This document shows positions 1 through 8,833 of a DNA stretch of 64,000 nucleotides, in pieces (positions within the stretch are counted from its first letter, which is position 1; every line of letters begins with the position of its first letter). The translations under genes and the position numbers were made by a program. The stretch is from Bifidobacterium reuteri DSM 23975. GTDB taxonomy: Bacteria > Actinomycetota > Actinomycetes > Actinomycetales > Bifidobacteriaceae. The stretch lies in contig NZ_JGZK01000006.1 in NCBI RefSeq assembly GCF_000741695.1, positions 1 to 64,000 of the forward strand, written 5' to 3'. The notes under the pieces are model-generated. The model worked only from the letters and a program-made list of their open reading frames with translations. It was not told the DNA's origin and did not search any database.

Positions 1-25
1 ATGAGGAGGGGAAAATCGTTTCCTC

Positions 26-87
26 ATGTACCGCATATGCCCAGAATGCGTTGTAGGGATTCGTATATGTACCGCATATGCCCAGAA
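26..87. repeat. 21-bp exact direct repeat, two copies
   Basis: Positions 26-46 and 67-87 carry the same 21 bases, starting ATGTACCGCATATG and ending CCCAGAA; the copies start 41 bp apart. The core GCATATGC is palindromic. The repeat lies just beyond the 3' end of the TetR gene, so it could belong to the promoter of a gene left of the window, or be the edge of a longer array. No coding function is supported for 1-138. Confidence 0.6.
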
Positions 88-138
88 CCAGGGCCGCTAC
101 TGGTGCGGGCGCCGGCGGAAGCAGAACCGGCCTGTGCC

Positions 139-738
139 CTACCGATACCCCTCCCACAAAGGCAGGGGCATGAGAACGTCTTCGCAATCCGCCCACATGG
201 CGGCAAGGTCCTGGCCGGGGGAGCGCAGCCAGCGCAGCTGGAGGCCATCCATCATCGAGAAGCCGGCCTGCAGAAGATGCTCCACGTTCACGCCATCCGG
301 CACGCGCCAGTTGATGTTGAGCGCGTTGGCCACGGTGTCGTGCTCGCGGCGGGCGAAATAGTCGTGCGCCGGATGCGCGGGGTCGAGCGCCTCGGCGCTC
401 AGGGTGGAGAACATGTGCACCAGCGCCGGGCGTGTGGCATTCACCGCCACCACCTTGCGCCACATTTCGGCGATGAGCGGACGCGCCTCGGTGACCATCG
501 TGGCCATGATGTCCACGGTCTGCTGGTCGTAGGTTTCGGTGAGCGCGAGGTCCAGCAATCCCTCCTTGCTGCCCACGTAATGCAGTACGCCGGCCTTGGT
601 GAGTCCGACCTCGGTGGCGATGCGTTGCAGCGAGGTGCCGTAGTAGCCGAGTCTGCCGAAGGATTCGACGGTCGCCTCGATGATGGCGCTGCGGCGGTCG
701 TCCGCCGACGCGGCGGGGGAGGGGGTGGGATCGTTCAT
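139..738 (-). CDS. TetR/AcrR family transcriptional regulator
   Basis: This 199-aa protein has the TetR layout: an N-terminal helix-turn-helix (residues about 15-60, with ATEVGLTKAGVLHYVGSK as the HTH and the following aromatic helix) and a variable C-terminal ligand/dimer domain rich in W, M and L. The start is the ATG at 738, preceded by GGAGAAGAG; a longer frame to 819 exists but has no ribosome binding site. It is divergent from a GH3 beta-glucosidase gene, and the intervening region has two sites sharing CGGTTGGT. A typical autoregulated TetR repressor is inferred, possibly also controlling the glucosidase. The ligand is unknown. Confidence 0.9.
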   Translation of the reverse strand: MNDPTPSPAASADDRRSAIIEATVESFGRLGYYGTSLQRIATEVGLTKAGVLHYVGSKEGLLDLALTETYDQQTVDIMATMVTEARPLIAEMWRKVVAVNATRPALVHMFSTLSAEALDPAHPAHDYFARREHDTVANALNINWRVPDGVNVEHLLQAGFSMMDGLQLRWLRSPGQDLAAMWADCEDVLMPLPLWEGYR

Positions 739-861
739 GCGTTTCTCTTCTCCGCTCCCGAGCCCGGGAGCTGGTAACTGGTGCGGTTGCTGGTGCAGGC
801 GGGGCGATGGGGCTTGCACAACGACTTCCGCACAGTGTATTGCTGCATCGTATCAAGCAAG

Positions 862-891
862 ATTATCTGCTACCTTACGGTCGGTTGGTAA
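862..891 (-). promoter_or_regulatory. probable promoter of the TetR gene
   Basis: Read on the minus strand, TTACCA (891-886) and GATAAT (867-862) are separated by 18 bp, a plausible -35/-10 pair. The -35 lies inside the proposed operator at 873-893, which fits autorepression. Assigned by eye only. Confidence 0.4.
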
Positions 892-956
892 GGATTCCAA
901 ATGATTTCGGTGTGTTGCGTCGTCAATTCTGATACTCTACCTACCAACCGGTTGGT
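873..956. promoter_or_regulatory. putative pair of TetR operators
   Basis: The 739-1101 gap holds two related inverted repeats. The right one is a perfect 14-bp palindrome, ACCAACCGGTTGGT (943-956). The left one is CCTTAC...GTAAGG (873-893) and contains the same half-site, CGGTTGGT (882-889). Sites of this type between a TetR gene and its divergent neighbour are usually the repressor's operators. I see nothing else in the rest of the gap apart from the TetR promoter and the glucosidase ribosome binding site. Confidence 0.6.
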
Positions 957-1101
957 CTAGGCGGTATTGCCTGATGGAATTCGCGGATGAACCTCACTGG
1001 GCAGCGGGATATCGAATCCCCGAGATTCGTTCCCTTGCCGACGTCCGGACCGAACCGCGCAAAACGACTGACATCGCACACGACTCAAGGAAAGAGGCAT
1101 C

Positions 1102-3366
1102 ATGAGCGAAACCAACGCAACCCCGACCTACCCCTCCGTCAAGGATCTGACCCTCGAGGAGAAGGCGTCCCTGACCTCCGGCGGAGACGCCTGGCACCTG
1201 CAGAGCGTCGAGCACAAGGGCATCCCCGGCTACATGATCACCGACGGCCCCCACGGCCTGAGGAAATCCCTGGCCTCCAACACCAGCGAAACCGACCTCA
1301 ACGACTCCGTGCCGGCCACCTGCTTCCCGCCGGCCGCAGGCCTCTCCAGCTCGTGGAACCCAGCGCTCATCCGCAAAGTCGGCGAGGTGATGGGCGAGGA
1401 GTGCGTGCAGGAGAAGGTCGCTGTGATCCTCGGCCCCGGCGTCAACATCAAGCGCAACCCGCTCGGTGGCCGCTGCTTCGAGTACTGGTCCGAGGACCCG
1501 TATCTGGCCGGCCATGAGGCGGTCGGCATCGTCGAGGGCGTGCAATCCAAGGGCGTGGGCACCTCGCTGAAGCACTTCGCCGCCAACAACCAGGAGACCG
1601 ACCGCCTGCGCGTGGACGCCCGCATCAGCCAGCGGGCCCTACGCGAGATCTACCTGCCGGCCTTCGAGCACATCGTCAAGACCGCCCAGCCGTGGACCAT
1701 CATGTGCTCCTACAACAGAATCAACGGTGTGCACTCCGCCCAGAACCACTGGCTGCTGACCGACGTGCTGCGCGACGAATGGGGCTTCAAGGGCATCGTC
1801 ATGTCCGACTGGGGCGCCGACCACGACCGCGTGGCGTCCCTGAACGCCGGCCTGAACCTCGAAATGCCGCCGAGCTACACGGATGACCAGATTGTGTACG
1901 CCGCACGCGACGGCCGCATCGACCCAGCTCAGCTCGACCGCATGGCCCAGGGCATGATCGACCTGACCAACAAGGCCCGCGCCGCGATGAGCATCGACGG
2001 CTACCGTTTCGATGTGGACGCACATGACGAGGTGGCTCGCCAGGCCGCCGTGGAATCCATCGTCATGCTCAAGAACGAGGACGCGATCCTGCCGATTGAC
2101 CCTGCCGGAGGCAAGAAGCTCGCCGTCATCGGAGAATTCGCGCGCACCCCGCGTTATCAGGGCGGCGGCTCCTCGCACATCACCCCCACCAAGATGACAT
2201 CGTTCCTCGACGCTCTGGACGAGCGCGGCATCAAGGCTGACTTCGCCCCCGGCTTCACGCTCGACCTTGCCCCGGCCGACTCCGCGCTGACGCTCGAAGC
2301 CGTCGAAACCGCGCGCGACGCCGACGTGGTCCTCATGTTCCTCGGGCTTCCCGAGGAGGCCGAGTCCGAGGGCTTCGACCGCACGACGCTCGACATTCCC
2401 GCCAAGCAGATCGAACTGCTGCGTCAAGTGGCTGCGGAGAACCCGAACGTCGTCGTAGTGCTGTCCAACGGTTCTGTGGTAACCGTGCACCCGTGGGCCG
2501 ATGCCTCCAAGTCGATCCTCGAATCCTGGCTGCTCGGACAGGCCGGCGGCCGCGCGCTCGCCGATGTGGTCTTCGGCGAGGCGAGTCCGTCCGGCAAACT
2601 CGCCCAGTCCATCCCGATGGACATCAACGACGACCCGAGCATGCTCAACTGGCCCGGCGAGGAAGGCCACGTCGACTACGGCGAAGGCGTGTTCGTCGGC
2701 TACCGCTATTACGACACCTATAACAAGGCCGTCGATTACCCGTTCGGCTACGGCTTGAGCTACGCGACGTTCGAGATCGGCGACGTGGCCGTGGCCAAGA
2801 CCGGTGCCAACACCGCATCTGTGACCGCGACCGTGACCAACACGTCCGACACGCCCGCCGCCGAAACCGTTCAGGTCTACGTGGCGCCCGGCAAGGCCGA
2901 CGTTGCCCGTCCGGTCCACGAGCTCAAGGGCTTCGAGAAGGTGTTCCTCGGAGCCGGCGAATCCAAGACCGTGACCATCGAGCTCAATGAGCGCGCCTTC
3001 GCCTACTGGTCCGAGAAGTACAACGACTGGCATGTCGAAGCTGGCGAATACACGGTGGAGGTCGGCGTCTCCAGCCGCGACATCGCCGCCAGCATCGCGG
3101 TGACGCTCGACGGTGACGGCAAGTCCATGCCGCTGAACGAATGGTCGACGTTCGGCGAATGGTCCGCCGACCCGGTCGGCGCCAAGGTGGTCGAGGCGGT
3201 GGGTGCCGCCGGCGAACGCGGCGATATGCCCAAGCTGCCGGACAACGACATGATGCGCCTGTTCCTCAATTCCATGCCGATCAACTCGCTGCCCACGCTG
3301 CTGGGCGAGTCCGGCAAGGACCTCACCGCCTTCATGCTCGACGAATACGCGGCGCTGACCAAGTAG
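1102..3366 (+). CDS. GH3 family beta-glucosidase (cytosolic)
   Basis: A 754-aa glycoside hydrolase family 3 enzyme that should release glucose (or a related sugar) from the non-reducing end of beta-glucosides. The N-terminal barrel has the GH3 signature KHFAANNQE (about 157-165) and the nucleophile motif MSDWGAD, with Asp236 as the likely nucleophile. The alpha/beta sandwich follows, and a C-terminal fibronectin-III-like domain (about 575-645) carries the ELKGFEKVFLGAGE motif. No signal peptide, so the substrate must be imported. ATG 1102 follows AAGGAAAGAGG. Divergent from the TetR regulator, which may control it. Exact sugar specificity cannot be read from sequence. Confidence 0.93.
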   Translation: MSETNATPTYPSVKDLTLEEKASLTSGGDAWHLQSVEHKGIPGYMITDGPHGLRKSLASNTSETDLNDSVPATCFPPAAGLSSSWNPALIRKVGEVMGEECVQEKVAVILGPGVNIKRNPLGGRCFEYWSEDPYLAGHEAVGIVEGVQSKGVGTSLKHFAANNQETDRLRVDARISQRALREIYLPAFEHIVKTAQPWTIMCSYNRINGVHSAQNHWLLTDVLRDEWGFKGIVMSDWGADHDRVASLNAGLNLEMPPSYTDDQIVYAARDGRIDPAQLDRMAQGMIDLTNKARAAMSIDGYRFDVDAHDEVARQAAVESIVMLKNEDAILPIDPAGGKKLAVIGEFARTPRYQGGGSSHITPTKMTSFLDALDERGIKADFAPGFTLDLAPADSALTLEAVETARDADVVLMFLGLPEEAESEGFDRTTLDIPAKQIELLRQVAAENPNVVVVLSNGSVVTVHPWADASKSILESWLLGQAGGRALADVVFGEASPSGKLAQSIPMDINDDPSMLNWPGEEGHVDYGEGVFVGYRYYDTYNKAVDYPFGYGLSYATFEIGDVAVAKTGANTASVTATVTNTSDTPAAETVQVYVAPGKADVARPVHELKGFEKVFLGAGESKTVTIELNERAFAYWSEKYNDWHVEAGEYTVEVGVSSRDIAASIAVTLDGDGKSMPLNEWSTFGEWSADPVGAKVVEAVGAAGERGDMPKLPDNDMMRLFLNSMPINSLPTLLGESGKDLTAFMLDEYAALTK

Positions 3367-3413
3367 CAGCAGTCCGGTCAGACGGTCCGTCGGCCTGACG
3401 TCGCGACATACCA

Positions 3414-3505
3414 AAGGGGAGTTCGCAGAACCACGGTTGTCACAGACAGCCATTGGGTTTCGCGCCATTGCGCGAAGCCCATCCGCCGTTCTGCGAACAC
3501 CCCTT
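3414..3505. other. three-way-junction inverted-repeat structure
   Basis: In the 329-bp gap between the glucosidase and MarR genes, AAGGGG-A-GTTCGCAGAAC (3414-3431) pairs with GTTCTGCGAAC-A-CCCCTT (3488-3505). Enclosed are two complete hairpins: GGTTGTC/GACAGCC (3435-3451, 3-nt loop) and GGGTTTCGCG/CGCGAAGCCC (3455-3480, 6-nt loop, one G-T pair). It has no T-run on either side, so it is not a standard terminator. It may be a structured RNA, a DNA cruciform or a small palindromic mobile repeat. Confidence 0.75.
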
Positions 3506-3595
3506 CGACGTATCGGCCGGCAACGAGCTATTGGTCTGTGCAAAGCTTCCTACAAGGCCCACTGACATGGTGGCCCCCAATGGACGACAGGCAAT

Positions 3596-3618
3596 TGTTG
3601 TATGCGGAACTGTTGTAT
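3596..3618. promoter_or_regulatory. direct repeat upstream of marR-type gene (possible operator)
   Basis: TGTTGTAT occurs at 3596-3603 and again at 3611-3618, a spacing of 15 bp, about 80 bp before the MarR gene start. It could be a regulator site for the operon. I see no convincing -35/-10 pair in 3507-3695. Confidence 0.25.
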
Positions 3619-3695
3619 ATGGGACGTAATAACATGCTTCAATGCAGATTAGATGCACATGGAATGCATAGTCAACTGTCGCGAATGGAGGGGTT

Positions 3696-4232
3696 GTGGA
3701 CCGTCGTATCCTCAGCTTCGATTTGCGGGCGCTCGTCAAGGCGGTGAATCGGTATCTGGGTGAGACGATGCCGGAATCGGCGCGTATCGCCACAGGCGGG
3801 AACGCGCATATCATCATGTTCCTTGCCCGTAATCGGGACAAGGACATCTACCAGCACACCATCGAACAGAAGTTCTGCATCAGCCGGTCCACAGCCTCAC
3901 GTGTGCTGGCGTTGATGGAGAGGAAAGGGCTTATCGTGCGCGAATCGGTCGCCCACGATGCCCGGCTCAAGAAAATCGTGCTCACCGAAAAGGCGGATGC
4001 CATCGTCGCCGACCTCACGGCGAATGGCGAGCGAGTGGAGCGTCTGCTGTCGAAGGGATTCACCCAGGCGGAGACCGAACAGCTCATGCAATACGTGCAA
4101 CGGTTGCGTGCCAACGTGGACGCAGCGCAGCAGGCGTTCGAGCTGCGGCAAGAACAGCCCCGACATGAAACCAAACAATTCGACCATGACGAAATATCGG
4201 ATACGGAGAACAAGAAGGAGGAGAGCAAATGA
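3696..4232 (+). CDS. MarR family transcriptional regulator of the downstream ABC exporter
   Basis: A 178-aa protein with the MarR winged helix: the recognition region CISRSTASRVLALMERKGLIVRES (about 56-79) followed by the wing DARLKKIVLTEKA. The charged C-terminal tail (about 150-178) is probably disordered. The start is the GTG at 3696 with GGAGGGG directly upstream. Its TGA overlaps the ATG of the first ABC gene by 4 bp (ATGA), so the three genes form one operon. By analogy with similar MarR-ABC-ABC operons, it likely represses the exporter and is released by a toxic ligand. Confidence 0.9.
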   Translation: MDRRILSFDLRALVKAVNRYLGETMPESARIATGGNAHIIMFLARNRDKDIYQHTIEQKFCISRSTASRVLALMERKGLIVRESVAHDARLKKIVLTEKADAIVADLTANGERVERLLSKGFTQAETEQLMQYVQRLRANVDAAQQAFELRQEQPRHETKQFDHDEISDTENKKEESK

Positions 4233-6229
4233 GCGATACCACAGCAAAACGTACTGCACGTACTGCAATAGCAGACAGCGATGATGCAGTCGCCACCGAA
4301 GCCGCGATCATGCGGTCGCGCAAGGCCGTCGAACCGGAACGCCCCAAGCATGTCATCCGGACGCTGGCGGGATCGATGCGCGAATACACCAAGGAGAGTT
4401 TCCTGGCCCCGCTGTTCGTGTTCATCGAGGCCATTCTGGAAATCGTGATTCCTACCGTGATGGCCACCCTGATCGACCAGGGCATCACCGGCGGCTCCAT
4501 GCCCGCCATCATCAGGTTCGGCCTGATCCTGCTGGCCTGCTCCCTGGTTTCGCTGGGTTGCGGCTTCCTGGCCGGAAAGTACGCTGCCATCGCGGCCGCC
4601 GGTTTCGCCAAGAACCTGCGCCACGACCAATTCGAACAGGTGCAGCGCTTCAGCTTCACCAACATCGACCGCTTCTCCACCGGTTCGATCATCACGCGCC
4701 TGACCACTGATGTGACCAACCTGCAGATGGCGTACGGCATGATGGTGCGTATGGGCGTGCGCGCCCCGATCATGGTGATCGTGGCGTGGATCTTCTCCTA
4801 CCGCATCAGCCCGAGCATCTCCATGGTGTTCCTCGCCTGCATTCCGATCCTGGCCATCGGCCTGTGCGGTCTGGCGGTGCTGGTGCATCCGGTGTTCGAG
4901 CGTGTGTTCCACACCTACGATGCCCTCAACAACGTGGTGGACGAGAACCTGCAGGGTGTCCGCGTGGTGAAGTCCTACAACCGCGAATCCTTTGAAATCA
5001 ACAAGTTCGACAGGATCTCCAAGCGCATCTTCAAGGACTTCACACTCGCCGAACGCATCATGAGCTTCAACAATCCAATCATGATGTTCTGCATCTACGC
5101 CTCGATGATCCTCATCGCATGGCTGGGCGCCCAGCAGATCGTCGCCTCGGGCAACAACGCCGCCATCGGCCTGACCACTGGAGACTTGACCGCTCTGGTG
5201 ACCTACGCCATGCAGATCCTCATGGCCATGATGATGCTGTCGATGATTTTCGTCATGTTCATCATCTCCCAGGCCTCCGCCGAGCGCATCTGCCAGGTGC
5301 TTCAGGAGAAGAGCACCGTGGTCGATCCGGAAACCCCGATCTCGACCGTGGCCGACGGCTCCATCGAATTCGACGATGTCACGTTCCGCTATTCCGACAG
5401 CTCCGAAAAGCCGGTGCTTGATGACATCAACCTGACCATCCCCTCCGGCGCCACCATCGGCATCGTCGGCGGCACGGGTTCGGCGAAATCCTCGCTCGTC
5501 CAGCTCATTCCCAGGCTCTACGACGTTTCCTCCGGCTCGCTCAAGGTAGGCGGCCGCGATGTGCGCGACTATGACCTCGAGGTGCTGCGCGACCAGGTGG
5601 CCATGGTGCTGCAGAAGAACGTGCTGTTCTCCGGCACCATCGCCGAAAACCTGCGCTGGGGCAATCCGGATGCCACGGACGAGGATCTGCGCCATGCCTG
5701 CCAGCTTGCCCAGGCGGACGGCTTCATCCAGGAATTCCCGGACAAGTACGACACGTACATCGAACAGGGCGGCACCAACGTCTCCGGTGGCCAGCGTCAG
5801 CGTCTGTGCATCGCACGCGCACTGCTCAAGAAGCCGAAGATCCTGATTCTCGACGACTCCACCTCCGCCGTCGACACCAAGACCGACAAGCTGATCCGCG
5901 AGGCGTTCCACCATGAGATCCCGGACACCACCAAGATCATCATCGCCCAGCGCGTGGCCTCGGTGCAGGAGTCGGACATGATCCTCGTCATGGACGAAGG
6001 CCGCATCATGGCACGCGGCACCCATGAGGAGCTGCTCAGGACCTGCGACGAATACCGGTCCATCTACGAATCCCAGACCAAGAACACCGCTCAAGGCCAG
6101 ATGGAACTCGACCGGTCCGCAGCCGACCAGTCCGCGGCCGAGGAGGCCGCGAAGGTCAGAGGCGTCGATTCCAATAGCGAATCCAGCAATGAGTCTGGTG
6201 ACAAGGCACAGGAAGGAGAGGCGCGATGA
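4229..6229 (+). CDS. ABC half-exporter, degenerate-site subunit of a heterodimer
   Basis: This 666-aa protein has an exporter-type transmembrane domain (about 50-330, six predicted helices) fused to an ATPase domain (about 365-600). Walker A is GGTGSAKS, with Ala replacing the last Gly. The signature VSGGQ is canonical, but Walker B reads LILDDS (Asp for catalytic Glu) and the H-loop reads IAQR (Gln for His). This is the pattern of the degenerate partner in LmrCD, BmrCD and TM287/288-type exporters. The C-terminal tail (610-666) is polar. Start ATG 4229 overlaps the regulator stop; the stop overlaps the next gene start (ATGA). Role: drug or toxic compound efflux, substrate unknown. Confidence 0.9.
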   Translation: MSDTTAKRTARTAIADSDDAVATEAAIMRSRKAVEPERPKHVIRTLAGSMREYTKESFLAPLFVFIEAILEIVIPTVMATLIDQGITGGSMPAIIRFGLILLACSLVSLGCGFLAGKYAAIAAAGFAKNLRHDQFEQVQRFSFTNIDRFSTGSIITRLTTDVTNLQMAYGMMVRMGVRAPIMVIVAWIFSYRISPSISMVFLACIPILAIGLCGLAVLVHPVFERVFHTYDALNNVVDENLQGVRVVKSYNRESFEINKFDRISKRIFKDFTLAERIMSFNNPIMMFCIYASMILIAWLGAQQIVASGNNAAIGLTTGDLTALVTYAMQILMAMMMLSMIFVMFIISQASAERICQVLQEKSTVVDPETPISTVADGSIEFDDVTFRYSDSSEKPVLDDINLTIPSGATIGIVGGTGSAKSSLVQLIPRLYDVSSGSLKVGGRDVRDYDLEVLRDQVAMVLQKNVLFSGTIAENLRWGNPDATDEDLRHACQLAQADGFIQEFPDKYDTYIEQGGTNVSGGQRQRLCIARALLKKPKILILDDSTSAVDTKTDKLIREAFHHEIPDTTKIIIAQRVASVQESDMILVMDEGRIMARGTHEELLRTCDEYRSIYESQTKNTAQGQMELDRSAADQSAAEEAAKVRGVDSNSESSNESGDKAQEGEAR

Positions 6230-8250
6230 GCGACAAGCAGAATCAACGGAATTTCCGCAACCGCAAACCCGCGATGGGCAAGGCGGCTCCCGGCACCACC
6301 AAGCGCATCTTCGGATACATCCTGCAATACCGTTGGCGTGTGGTGGCCATCGTGGCGTGCATCCTCATTGGCGCTATCGCACAGGCCGGTTCCGCCCTAT
6401 TCCTGCAGACCCTCATCGATAAGTACATCCTGCCGATGGTCGGGCAGAGCAATCCCGATTGGGTGCCTCTGATCCGCGCCATCACCCTGATGGGTTGCCT
6501 GTATGCGGCCGGTATCGTTTCCTCCTGGCTGTGGGTATGGCTGGTCGTGACGGTCGAACAGGGCACGTTGAAGAAGATCCGCGACGACATGTTCGCCCAC
6601 CAGCAGCATCTGCCGATCCGCTACTTCGACACCAACGAGCACGGCGACATCATGAGCCGTTACACCAACGACACGGATACGCTGCGTCAGGCCATCAGCC
6701 AGTCGTTCCCGCAGATGTTCTCCGCCGGCATCTCCGCGCTGGCGGCCGTGATCGCCATGTTCTGGTTGTCAGTGCCGCTCACGTTGTTCGTGCTCCTGTT
6801 CACCGTGCTGCTGTACTTCATAGTGCGCGCGATCGTCGGCCGTGCCGGACGCTATTTCGTCAAGCAGCAGCAGTGGCTGGGCGATGTGAACGCCTTCGTG
6901 GAGGAATCCGTCAACGGCCAGAAGGTCATCAAGGTCTTCAACCATGAGGAGACCACCCAGCGCACCTTCGACCAGAAGAACCAGGAACTGTTCGAGGCGT
7001 CCGCCGAGGCCAACACCTGGGGCAACGTCACCATGCCGGTGGTGGGCAATATGGGCTATGTGCTGTACATCCTGCTCGCCATCGTGGGCGGTGCCATGGC
7101 GCTTGGCGGCGTGGGCAACTTCGGCCTGTCCGGCGCAGGCCCGCTGACCCTCGGCACCTTGGTCTCGCTGCTGACGCTGTCCCGTTCGTTCATCAACCCA
7201 CTCGGCCAGGTCTCCATGCAGCTCAACATGGTGATGATGGCGCTCGCCGGTGCCTCCCGAATCTTCGCGTTGATGGATGAACCGGTGGAGTCGGACGGCG
7301 GCACGGTGACGCTGGTCAACGTGGAACTGGGCGAAGACGGCCGCACCATGACGGAGGTCGACCATGAGACCGGCCACTGGGCTTGGAAGCGCGAAGCCGG
7401 CGATGATGGCACCCGTTCGCTTAAGGCTGCGGAGAAACTGCATGGCACCGCACGCGAGGTGGCTTTGAAGGCCAAGGAGCAGGCGATTACCTCGCCTGAC
7501 GGCAGGCTCACGCTGTTGCAGGGCGATGTGCGTTTCACCAACGTGACTTTCGGCTACAACCCGGACAAGCCGGTGCTGCACGACATCACCTGGTTCGCCA
7601 AGCCGGGGCAGAAGATGGCGCTTGTGGGCGCCACCGGCGCCGGCAAGACCACGGTGACCAACCTCATCAACCGGTTCTACGACATCCAGGAAGGCCAGAT
7701 CCTCTACGACGGCATCGACGTGAAGAACATTCGCAAGCCTGACCTGCGCCGATCGCTGGGCGTTGTGCTTCAGGACGTGAACCTGTTCACCGGCACCGTG
7801 ATGGACAACATCCGCTACGGCCGCCTGGACGCCACCGACGAGGAGTGCATCGAGGCTGCGAAGCTCGTGAACGCGGACGGCTTCATCCGCATGCTGCCTC
7901 AGGGATACCAGACCGTGCTCGAGGGAGACGGCTCCGGCCTGTCCCAAGGCCAGCGCCAGCTGATCTCCATCGCCCGCGCCGCCGTGGCCGATTCCCCGGC
8001 GCTGATCCTTGACGAGGCCACCTCGTCGATCGATACGCGTACCGAGGAGGTCGTACAGGCCGGCATGGACGCACTGATGAAGGGACGAACGGTCTTCGTG
8101 ATCGCCCACCGTCTCTCCACCGTGCGCAACTCCGATGTGATCATGGTGCTCGACCATGGACGCATCATCGAGCGCGGCTCCCACGACGAGCTCATCGCGC
8201 TCAAGGGCGAGTACTACCAGCTCTACACCGGTGCCGTGGAACTGGAGTAA
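6226..8250 (+). CDS. ABC half-exporter, catalytic-site subunit of a heterodimer
   Basis: A 674-aa half-exporter and the obligate partner of the preceding gene. The membrane domain (about 20-340) is followed by an insertion of about 75 residues (370-440) and the ATPase domain. Walker A GATGAGKT (about 468-475), Walker B LILDEATSS with catalytic Glu, and H-loop IAHR are intact, but the signature is LSQGQ rather than LSGGQ. Paired with VSGGQ of the first subunit, this gives one competent and one degenerate ATP site, as in characterised heterodimeric exporters. ATG 6226 follows GGAAGGAGAGG and overlaps the upstream stop by 4 bp. Confidence 0.9.
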   Translation: MSDKQNQRNFRNRKPAMGKAAPGTTKRIFGYILQYRWRVVAIVACILIGAIAQAGSALFLQTLIDKYILPMVGQSNPDWVPLIRAITLMGCLYAAGIVSSWLWVWLVVTVEQGTLKKIRDDMFAHQQHLPIRYFDTNEHGDIMSRYTNDTDTLRQAISQSFPQMFSAGISALAAVIAMFWLSVPLTLFVLLFTVLLYFIVRAIVGRAGRYFVKQQQWLGDVNAFVEESVNGQKVIKVFNHEETTQRTFDQKNQELFEASAEANTWGNVTMPVVGNMGYVLYILLAIVGGAMALGGVGNFGLSGAGPLTLGTLVSLLTLSRSFINPLGQVSMQLNMVMMALAGASRIFALMDEPVESDGGTVTLVNVELGEDGRTMTEVDHETGHWAWKREAGDDGTRSLKAAEKLHGTAREVALKAKEQAITSPDGRLTLLQGDVRFTNVTFGYNPDKPVLHDITWFAKPGQKMALVGATGAGKTTVTNLINRFYDIQEGQILYDGIDVKNIRKPDLRRSLGVVLQDVNLFTGTVMDNIRYGRLDATDEECIEAAKLVNADGFIRMLPQGYQTVLEGDGSGLSQGQRQLISIARAAVADSPALILDEATSSIDTRTEEVVQAGMDALMKGRTVFVIAHRLSTVRNSDVIMVLDHGRIIERGSHDELIALKGEYYQLYTGAVELE

Positions 8251-8290
8251 GACCTCCTGCCGTCTGCTGCCTGCAGCATTCCATGGCACG

Positions 8291-8348
8291 GTATTTGCGA
8301 AATATCTCTCACTGACGAAAAGCCAGTGAGAGATATTTTTACAAATAC
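8291..8348. terminator. Rho-independent terminator of the exporter operon
   Basis: AAATATCTCTCACTG (8300-8314) pairs perfectly with CAGTGAGAGATATTT (8324-8338), followed by more Ts. An outer 7-bp pair, GTATTTG (8291-8297) and CAAATAC (8342-8348), encloses it. Confidence 0.85.
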
Positions 8349-8487
8349 AGGGATGTAGTCAGCGGAAATCATCCCCGTGGCTTTGGAAGAAGCGGTGTGT
8401 CGAATTGCCTGTTGAACTGCCTGCCGAACTGCCACGTGAGGTGCGATATGGCCTAGCTGCGTGCTACGATATGCACCGTTGTGAGGC

Positions 8488-8705
8488 ATTGATCCGTTAT
8501 CAGCGGGGAGTCTTCGGAAGAACGGCGGAATCCGCATGCGCGGCATTCGCCCAGTAGAACCGACGGGATCGGCCCGAGACAGCCGAACATAAGCGGTCGC
8601 GCGGGTTTTCCGTTGCAAGGTGTCACAGCCTGAGGCGGGGAAGCGGTGCGATAAGCGAGGTGGTACCGCGGTGCGGAGCGCGACATAGTCGCTTCGTCAT
8701 CGTCC
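8488..8705 (+). promoter_or_regulatory. T-box leader of ileS, tRNA-Ile responsive
   Basis: The 583-bp gap before ileS contains a T-box riboswitch. The conserved AGGTGGTACCGCGG is at 8658-8671; its TGGT would pair with the tRNA acceptor end and predicts an A discriminator base, as in tRNA-Ile. Upstream, CCGTT (8494-8498) and AACGG (8521-8525) close a short stem I in which ATC (8499-8501), an Ile codon, is placed as the specifier. This matches the short-stem-I T-boxes of actinobacterial ileS genes, which usually act on translation. Between the T-box and the start codon lie about 160 nt; no clear U-tailed terminator is visible there, which favours translational control. Confidence 0.85.
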
Positions 8706-8833
8706 TCGTATACAGGAACATCATTCGACGATGATTCCGGCGAGGCGACTGGATCGACCGGGTGCCCATCCGAATTCAACGTCATCGATGATGCTCCCCA
8801 ATGTACCGACATCATACAAACAGGAGATCTACG

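Noticed and set aside
3848-6094. A 748-codon minus-strand frame opposite the MarR and first ABC genes
   Set aside because: Antisense shadow with low-complexity His/Asp/Gly content. The plus-strand operon has motifs and overlapping starts.
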